Positions 57,290 through 64,000 of a stretch of DNA of 64,000 nucleotides are shown here, one piece after another. The notes beneath the pieces are model-generated. The model searched no databases and was not told the origin of the DNA. It was given only the letters and a program-made list of their open reading frames with translations. The position numbers and the translations under genes are program-made. This DNA comes from Cryptomeria japonica. Its lineage: Eukaryota > Streptophyta > Pinopsida > Cupressales > Cupressaceae. The DNA lies in contig NC_081406.1 in NCBI RefSeq assembly GCF_030272615.1, positions 184,363,770 through 184,427,769 of the forward strand, read 5' to 3'. Within the stretch, counting starts at the first letter, position 1; each line of letters begins with the position of its first letter.

Positions 57290-58354
57290 GTTTAACAGAT
57301 TAAGGAAGATCCTAAAACTGGAATCATTAAATATGGCTTTGGAGAAGTAGCCATATTGAAGATTATGATGCTGAAAATTGAAGAACTTAAAGCTACAAGA
57401 TGAGTTGAATTCTGCTAAAGAATTTATTCTTGTCCTACAAGAAAGAATATCATCGGTTCAAGCTAGGAGGAAGAAAATTTTGCAAAAGAAGGATGATGAA
57501 GATGCACTTAAGGAACAATGTCAGAAATTGAGTAAGGAGAACATGGATATAAAGAATGAAATGCAAACTATGACTATGAGGTTGTCTAAGGATATTGAGG
57601 ACAAAAAGAAAAAGGAAGAAAATCTTGCTGTATCCTTGAAGAACAAATTTGAAGAATGTGGTAGGTTGACTCATGAAATTGAGATATTAAGGTCTAATTT
57701 GGCACAATCCCAAAGAAATGAGAAAGAGATTGAGAGAAAAATGACAATACTAAGAGATGATTTAACTACTGCAAGTGAGTACAAAGAAAAATTCAAGATC
57801 AACTCAACACAACTTGATGATTTACTTAAGAGACAGAGATAGATTGGAGATTCCAGTGGACTTGGATTTGAGCAAGGATAGAGTTCCAGTATTGCTAATG
57901 AAGATCAAAACCATAAGGGACCGGTAAGGAAATTCAATGCTTATAAATTCAATGGTAGATGTTTTGTTTGCAATAGATTTGGTCACATGGATAGGTAGTG
58001 TAGAAACAGAGCAAATCAAAACCCTGTATCTGCTCCCAGTAAACATTCTAAATGCAATAAAATTGGTCATAAGACAAAATATTGAATAATGAATGTAAAA
58101 TGCTATGCTTGTGGAAAATTCAGACATATGGCTAATCAGTGTAGGTCAAGCAATTTCACCAATTTTAGGAAAGCAATTCAAAAGAACAATATTACATGTT
58201 ATGCATGCAATGAAGTTGGAAATATTGCTAAATTCTATAGAAGCATAAATCCACCGGTTGGTAATGGAGGATCAAATGATAAAGGCAAAGAGAAGGTAAA
58301 TGAAATCCTAAAAGATCATACCCAGAGATGGATTAGAAAGATTGAAGAGCAATA
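57290..58354 (+). pseudogene. E5 Gag: coiled coil and four eroded zinc knuckles
   Basis: After a broken start (RLRKILKLESLNMALEK, stop, frameshift), 57378-57842 is a clean coiled coil (NLKLQDELNSAKEFILVLQE onward). Past a stop come four knuckles: CFVCNRFGHMDR followed by TAG before its last Cys, CNKIGHKTKY, CYACGKFRHMANQC with Arg for Gly, and CYACNEVGNIAKFY with Asn for His and Tyr for Cys. It ends QRWIRKIEEQ at 58354, as in E1. Four knuckles in the same layout as E1 and E2. Confidence 0.75.
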
Positions 58355-58806
58355 ATCATATGGGAATGTCCCGATTACCTATCCAACATAAGAGGCTACT
58401 CCTGCACCAGCAATGAGCTTATCTGGTAACTAAGGCAGATGCCTTAGGGGTAGGAAAATTTCATGAAAGATGATGCATATGCCCTTGGAGGAGATTCTGG
58501 AAGATGTTCTAGATATTGGAAATAATTATCTAGCATTGATATATTCAGAGTGAGATCTAGTATCATTCACCACCAGTCATTTATATCAATAGAAAATTAG
58601 GGTTTTCTCGATGGATAAAAGGTCGATTACACTTCATTATTATTCACCCAACATTAAAAATGATTTCAAAGTGATTCAGAGTGACTTAGTGCAATCAAAA
58701 GCTATTCAGAGGCAATCAGATTTCATCTTGAATGATCACACCGACATCTAGAAGGATTTGTTAGAGGTTTTCACCTACAACATTCTAAAGGTATTTTTCT
58801 TGAATC

Positions 58807-59270
58807 ATGGAATTGAGATCATCTTTAGCTCCTATTTTCATTGCAAATCCAACTGTAGTAGAAATTAAGGACCACCCCACGCCAATTTTCAAATGGTATC
58901 CACATGTGGCTACCAAGGAAGATTCAGTTGGAGCATTTTCTCGCATCCTAGAGGGAGTAGTATATGTAGAAGATGTTAGGGCCTATATTCATTGTCATAT
59001 AGAGGACTTAGGCACTTCGGAGATCAAAGGGATGTATATGAATGAACTTATGGGAGAATCTGGTAAAATCAAACTAGCATATAAACACATCAAAGGTCTA
59101 GGGTTCACTGATATTTTGGATATTCTAAAATTTGAGGATGAGATTGTTAGATATGTACTGAGCAGAGTACATGGGAAATTCATATGGATGGATTGACCCT
59201 ACAAAATCACTAAGGAAGCTATTTAGGCAATTACTAGTTTACTATCAACAAGGAAATATTCAAATAAGAA
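58807..59270 (+). pseudogene. E5 ORF2, N-terminal part
   Basis: It starts MELRSSLAPIFIANPTVVEI, clearly homologous to E1 ORF2. It keeps YIHCHIEDLG and IVRYVLSRVHGKFIWMD up to TGA at 59194-59196. In frame after the stop are PYKITKEAI, TAG and AITSLLSTRKYS before the truncation. A 452-bp non-coding spacer separates it from Gag. Confidence 0.7.
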
Positions 59271-60145
59271 GGGGGTAAGTGCACAAAGATGGTGGTCAAA
59301 AAGGGGGGTATAAGTGCACACTTTTTTTTTCTAAAATAAGGTGAACCTGAACTTGGAGGCAAAATTTGAAAGTCATCCACTCAAGATATGAAGATAATAA
59401 AACAACAAATATTGTAGTACTCTGAATGTAGTTTCCAAACTACTAAATTTTTTCAAAATTGGATAAGATTAAGGGGCTCAAATCCTTTGCGCATGAAAAA
59501 CTGACCCTGATTTAAAAAAAAAACATAACATAGTGTCTGACGTGCGCATCAAAAAAGGAATAGTTAGATTTAGTATTTTAACAAATCCTTTGGTAGAAAG
59601 ATAGTTAAGAGTGAGCACTAGAAGATGTGTATTTTTTGTAATTTTTTGTTGAGTTATTTTTTTTAATGATTTTTCCAATTGAGCACATCCTGAAAAATTA
59701 GGTACCTATTTGTGCATGAAGCATAAGTTGCACTAAACAAATTGAAAAATACAATTTTTTTTAAAATTGTAAAGAATCAAGTGCACTACAATAATATATA
59801 AAGTTTTTTAAATTTGGATAGGTATATCAAAAGTTATTCAAAAAATGGTGCACCTATGTTTGTGAGAACTATGGAGACACTGGGAAAAGAAATTCAATAA
59901 TAATATGTTATTGTTGTTCAAATTGAAAAAAATTTATATGGTTAGAAAGCTCAGAAGATGGGTGAAAATATGGTGGCAATTTTAGAATTACCCACTTGAT
60001 GAAGTGTAAACCTGATGATGACAAAGTCGATAAACCAAGTTGATAAAATAAAACACAAAAAAAATGAGAGAAATGGAGGGAAATCAAACTTCCAACCCAT
60101 AGCTTTGTCATCTAGGCCTATTTCCAAGCCTAAACAATCAAAAGT
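59271..60145. other. No recognisable gene
   Basis: AT-rich with poly-A/T runs; nothing coding is supported. Confidence 0.5.
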
Positions 60146-60212
60146 GCATACGGGGTACTTATGGTTTAAAAACTGCGTACGGGGTACTTATGGTGTAAGA
60201 ATCGCATACGTG
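60146..60212 (+). repeat. 29-bp tandem repeat, GCATACGGGGTACTTATGG type
   Basis: Unit starts at 60146, 60175 and 60204 (the last partial). Related GCATGTACGGGGTACTTA motifs recur at 62690-62900, beyond the pyrimidine tracts. Confidence 0.8.
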
Positions 60213-60420
60213 CTATTGTATAATATGATATTGTATATATAATATTTGTATATACATATAATATATGTAATATATAATATGTGTATAATATGATATTGTA
60301 TATATAATATGTGTATATACATATAATATATAATATGTGTATATACATATAATATATAATATTTATATATATATAAATGTATATAATAATATATAATATA
60401 TTAAGTATATATATACACAT
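60213..60420. repeat. AT-rich low-complexity block
   Basis: Irregular TATAATATGTGTATATACATATAATA repeats over about 200 bp; Tyr/Ile-rich ORFs here are artefacts. Confidence 0.9.
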
Positions 60421-60454
60421 GTAAGTGTATTGTCTCCCCCTCTCAAACACATAC

Positions 60455-60712
60455 AAGGTGCCTCTCTCTCTCTCTCACTCTCTCTCTCCCTCTCCCTCTT
60501 CCTCTCTCCCCTTCTCCCTTCCTCCATACCCCATCCATCTCTCTCTCCCCCCTCTCTCCCCTTCTCCCTTCCTTCATACCCCATCCCTCCCTCTCTCCCC
60601 TTATCCCTTCCTCCATACCCCATCCCTCTCTCTGTTTCTCTCTCCCCTTCTCCCTTCCTCCATACCCCATCCCTCTTTCTCTTCTCTCCCTCCCTCCCTC
60701 CATACCCCACTA
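60455..60712 (+). repeat. Polypyrimidine minisatellite
   Basis: C/T-only apart from a CCATACCCCAT core. Five copies of CTTCCTCCATACCCCAT (one with CTTCATA) are separated by CT-rich spacers. The same core occurs in the larger tract at 61966, 62105 and 62405. Confidence 0.88.
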
Positions 60713-61430
60713 CAACTATGTCTGCATTTCTATAGAAGTAAGTGAATTTATTTCTTGTCTGCAACTTCCTCTTTGATTTTTATCATGTATGCTCTCCTAA
60801 GAAAATTGACTAATGGATTTGTGTGTGTATATTTAATAGGAGGAATAGGGTTTGAAATTGAACCATGGGTGCATTACCGTGACAAACAAGGAAACCTGTA
60901 ACAATATTATTCTCGAATGTGTTTTTAATGAGAAGAGCAGATATGGAAAATAGTGTCAACAAATCAACATGATGAGTTAGAGTACCTACAATATGTTTTT
61001 CAGAAGGAAACAACCGGTAGGAAGAGAAAGAGGGAGAGTAACATAGATGATGTCTTGGAGAATGATAGTGGTGGGTATGCGAGAGTTCCCATGTTGTTAC
61101 ACAACACCTGCCACCTAAAGAAATTAAAGTTTTCTATATGCATGGCAGTGGTAGTATATGATGATCATCACTTGTCAAACAGCTTGGAACGGTACATACC
61201 CATGAAAGAAATCAAGTGTGTAATTCCTATAGTCACAATCGAGATCAGTCCTATAACCTTGAAAATTTAGTAGCATCATATATTTTAGAACTTAGGCAGT
61301 ACTCTTAGGGTTAGGTCAATCTCTTACACTTGCTTTTTAGTGAAGCCTCATTGTTTATTCGCTTGGAGTCTCGTTGTATGATGTTCTATTCATACCATTT
61401 TATGTAATATATCATTTTTTTTCACCATAT
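60713..61430. other. No supported gene; one weak ORF
   Basis: An open stretch at 60953-61270 (105 codons) contains ETTGRKRKRESNIDD, which looks like a basic nuclear-localisation stretch. It has no known domain and no supporting context. I do not call it a gene. Confidence 0.35.
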
Positions 61431-61640
61431 GACCCCTTAGGTGTCATTAGAGGTCCTATTGTTTCCTAAGAGGTCATATGGTGTCTTGTGACCCCTTAGG
61501 ACACCATATGACCCCTTAAGACACCATACGACACATAGCAACACCATATGGTGTCCTAAGGAGTTATGTGGTATTCTATGACCCTTTAGGACACTATTTG
61601 GTGTCATCATAGGTCCTATGGTGTGCTATTTGGTGTTGTT
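61431..61640. repeat. 20-bp tandem/inverted repeats, ACCCCTTAGGACACCATATG type
   Basis: Direct units at 61491-61510 and 61511-61530, with degenerate ones on both sides. 61494-61510 and 61545-61561 are a perfect 17-bp inverted repeat, and 61541-61554 is a 14-bp palindrome (ACACCATATGGTGT). Confidence 0.9.
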
Positions 61641-61645
61641 ATAGA

Positions 61646-62009
61646 TCCCTCCCTCCCCCTCTTCTCTCCCTCTCTCTCTCTCTCCCTCTACCTATCTCCC
61701 TCTCTCTATCTTCCCTCCCCCCTCTCTCTCTTCCTCTCTCTCCCTCTCCCTCCTTCCTTCTCTCTCTTCCTCTCCCTCCTACCCTCCTTTCTCTCTCCCT
61801 CTCCTTGCTTCCCTCTCTCTCTCACTCTCTCCCTCCCTCTACCTCTCCCTCCCTCCCCCCTCTCTCCCTCTCCCTCTCCCTCCCTCCCCCTCTCTCCCTC
61901 TCCTTCTCCCTCCTTCCCTCCTCTCTCAATCCCCCCTACTCTCCCCTCCCCTCTCTCTCACTCCCTCTCCCTTCCTCCATACCCCTTCTTCTCTCCCTCC
62001 CTCCCCCCT

Positions 62010-62095
<86 letters not shown>

Positions 62096-62244
62096 CCCTA
62101 CTCTCCCTCTCCCTTCCTCCATACCCCTTCTTCTCTCCCACCCTCCCCCCTCTTCTCTCCCTCTCTCCCTCCCTCTACCTCTCTCCCTCTCTCTACCTTC
62201 CCTCCCCTCTCTCTCTCTCTCCATCTCTGTCCCTCTCCCTCCTT

Positions 62245-62291
<47 letters not shown>

Positions 62292-62529
62292 TCTCCCTCC
62301 TCCCCTCCTTTCTCTATCCCTCTCCCTTCTTCCCTCTCTCTCTTCCTCCCCCTCCCCCTCCCTCCCTCCTCTCCTCTCCCTCCCTTCCCCCTACTCTCCC
62401 TCTCCCTTCCTCCATACCCCTTCTTCTCTCCCACTCTCCCCCCTCTTCTCTCCCTCTCTCCCTCCCTCCTTCCCTTCCACCCCCCCTCCTCTCTCCCTCC
62501 CCCTAATCTCCCCCTCTCCCTCTCCCCCG

Positions 62530-62589
<60 letters not shown>

Positions 62590-62604
62590 CCTCCCTCCCT
62601 TTTC
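61646..62604 (+). repeat. Polypyrimidine tract of about 960 bp with long (CT)n runs
   Basis: Nearly pure C/T on the plus strand, with an uninterrupted (CT)n of about 80 bp near 62012-62092 and another at about 62535-62587. Rare A residues sit mostly in CTACC and CCATACCCC motifs. The 335-codon Ser/Pro/Leu ORF and its Arg/Glu antisense partner come from the base bias. Confidence 0.95.
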
Positions 62605-63162
62605 ATTCACATTTTTTCTACTACCAATAGCGCATATGACGTACTCAACCTATTAGTTCATTGCCTTGCCATAACTTTTTTAAGGCGTAGGAGCATGTAC
62701 ATAGTACTTATTACTTGTCAGCATGTACGGGGTACTTAGCCCATTATTTGCTACGCTGCGATAAAATTTTACAGGCTTAGGAACGCATACACACTACTTA
62801 TTAGTACAAAATGGGAAAAAAAATACCGTTTGGCTTGCCAACATTTTATGGACTAACAACATGTACACGGTTATTAATGTAGCACATACGCAGTACATAG
62901 ACATAGTTTTAGTTGCCCAAGAGCCTCAACAACCTCAAAAGAAGTTTTTGAGGTCATTGAAGGCCCCACTGGAATTATGTCTGCACTTCTATCACTATTT
63001 TATACATAGAAGTAAGTAAATTTTTTGTTTTTGCATGATTTCAAATAATTGAATTGTTGTTCTTCTTAGTTTTATCAATAGTATTATGATTGTTTAATAG
63101 TTTAATTCCAAAAAATAGTGATAAGATGCATATTTATGGTTATTTGTTTGTTTATGAACAGT
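62605..63162. other. No gene; GCATnTACnnnGTACTTA motifs
   Basis: Scattered copies of a motif related to the 29-bp repeat occur at about 62691, 62721, 62785 and 62875. Otherwise nothing is recognised. Confidence 0.5.
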
Positions 63163-64000
63163 GATAATTTTTTGGACTCATGGCACTTGAGAGATCCCCC
63201 TTATACGATATGACTCTTTATGTTTCGGTGCTTTGGGATGCATGATAGGGGCATGCCTAGTATAAACCTACCCACCTAGACACACTCATGATGTCGGTTT
63301 GTGTACATGACGAACCGAATCAATTCTAGCCAATCTTGCAACTTGCATTGCATGCAACTGACAGGTTTTGCAATAGGTAAAAAAATGCTACCAATTGAAA
63401 ATGGCCCCGAGTCATCAAAAAATGAGATAGGCCAATGTAGAGGAGCCTCACATGACCCCATAGATTCAAACAGATTGAACATATGTGTCTTGGATTTGAA
63501 GAAATAGTCTGTCAAATTTTGACAATTTTTTGGACTTAGGGCACTTGAGAGATCACACTGGTATGGTATGACTCTCAATGTTTCGATGCTTTAGGATGCA
63601 TGAAAAGGGAATGCCTAGCATAAAACTACCCACCTAGATGCACTCGCGATGTCAGTTTGTGCACATGACGAACCAAATCAATTCTAGCCAATCTCGCAAC
63701 TTTGCATTGCATGCAACTAGCAGTTTTTGTAGCAGGCAAAAAATGCTACCAATTGGAAATGGCTCTGATTTTTCAAAACCCAAGATAGGCCATTGTAGAG
63801 GAGCCTCATGTAACCCCACGGGTTCAAATGGATCAACCATATGTGTCCTGGATTTGAAGAAACAGTCTGTCAAATTTTGATAATTTTTTGGATAGGCACT
63901 TGAGAGATTGCCCCGGTATGGGCTGACTCTCGACATTTCGATGCATTGGGATGCATGACAAGAGCATGCCTAGAAAAACAATTCCCACTCAGATGCACTC
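63163..64000 (+). repeat. Satellite, 358-bp tandem unit, running off the window
   Basis: Units begin with GA(T/C)AATTTTTTGGA at 63163, 63521 and 63879; the third is cut at the window end. Both intervals are 358 bp. The units differ by scattered substitutions. Open stretches on either strand (63276-63578, 63638-63880 and others) recur with the repeat and are not genes. Confidence 0.92.

Larger units (their letters stand above)
56362..59270 (+). mobile_element. E5: 5' part of a non-autonomous Sirevirus-like element, truncated
   Basis: 5' LTR, primer site, Gag and the first part of ORF2 in the family order. At about 59270 the sequence changes abruptly to unrelated DNA (GGGGGTAAGTGCACAAAG). No 3' LTR is seen in the remaining 4.7 kb, so the element is truncated or interrupted by something larger than the window. 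Confidence 0.8.

Noticed and set aside
60953-61270. 105-codon ORF with a basic KRKR stretch
   Set aside because: No domain, no homologous copy, no supporting context; kept only as a remark.
61623-62630. 335-codon ORF and its long antisense partners
   Set aside because: Entirely Ser/Pro/Leu or Arg/Glu from the polypyrimidine tract; no stop codons arise because of base bias.
63276-63936. Two similar minus-strand ORFs of about 100 codons
   Set aside because: They recur at the satellite period of 358 bp and have no domain; repeat artefacts.

Overview
The window reads as nuclear DNA of a seed plant with a large, repeat-rich genome. A gymnosperm (conifer-like) source is my guess, but no single-copy gene is present to anchor it. 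Nearly everything recognisable is transposon-derived: Sirevirus-like (Ty1/copia) LTR elements with initiator-Met tRNA primer sites and serial purine tracts, a chromodomain Ty3/gypsy element, a CACTA (En/Spm-like) DNA transposon, and a second gypsy element carrying an antisense plant-mobile-domain gene. No rRNA, tRNA, CRISPR or intact host gene was found. Almost every ORF is broken by stops or frameshifts. Layout: 1-1356 is the 3' end and 3' LTR of a Sirevirus-like element. About 2.5-34.25 kb is one minus-strand CACTA-like element of roughly 9.5 kb, split by three LTR retrotransposons. Read on the minus strand it runs: TnpD transposase (34.24-30.09 kb and 22.34-22.20 kb), small exons (21.1-21.6 kb), a SET-domain segment (13.20-12.99 kb joined to 6.27-5.74 kb), and a Transposase_24-like region (about 5.6-2.7 kb). 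The three interrupting insertions are E1 (6271-12985, minus), E2 (13279-21126, plus, exact AAGTC target duplication) and a chromovirus (22344-30089, minus). The next stretch, 34.25-39.4 kb, has no recognised gene. An old Sirevirus-like element (E6: gag remnant from 39.4 kb, 3' LTR 53020-55619) was split by E3 (40120-51689, plus). E3 was in turn invaded by E4 (41291-48128), a gypsy derivative with an antisense plant-mobile-domain pseudogene. E5 (LTR 56362-57258) is cut off near 59.27 kb. The right end is simple sequence: an AT-rich block, two polypyrimidine tracts, 20-bp and 29-bp repeats, and a 358-bp satellite running off the edge. Most notable: (1) E1, E2, E3 and E5 form a non-autonomous family that keeps LTRs, primer site, purine tracts and a coiled-coil/zinc-knuckle Gag, but has no protease, integrase, reverse transcriptase or RNase H; a conserved unrecognised ORF2/ORF3 pair sits where pol would be. 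(2) The CACTA-like element appears to contain a SET (histone-methyltransferase-like) domain between its two transposase genes. Boundaries of paired LTRs were read by aligning the two copies by eye; domain names rest on remembered family motifs, not on a search.
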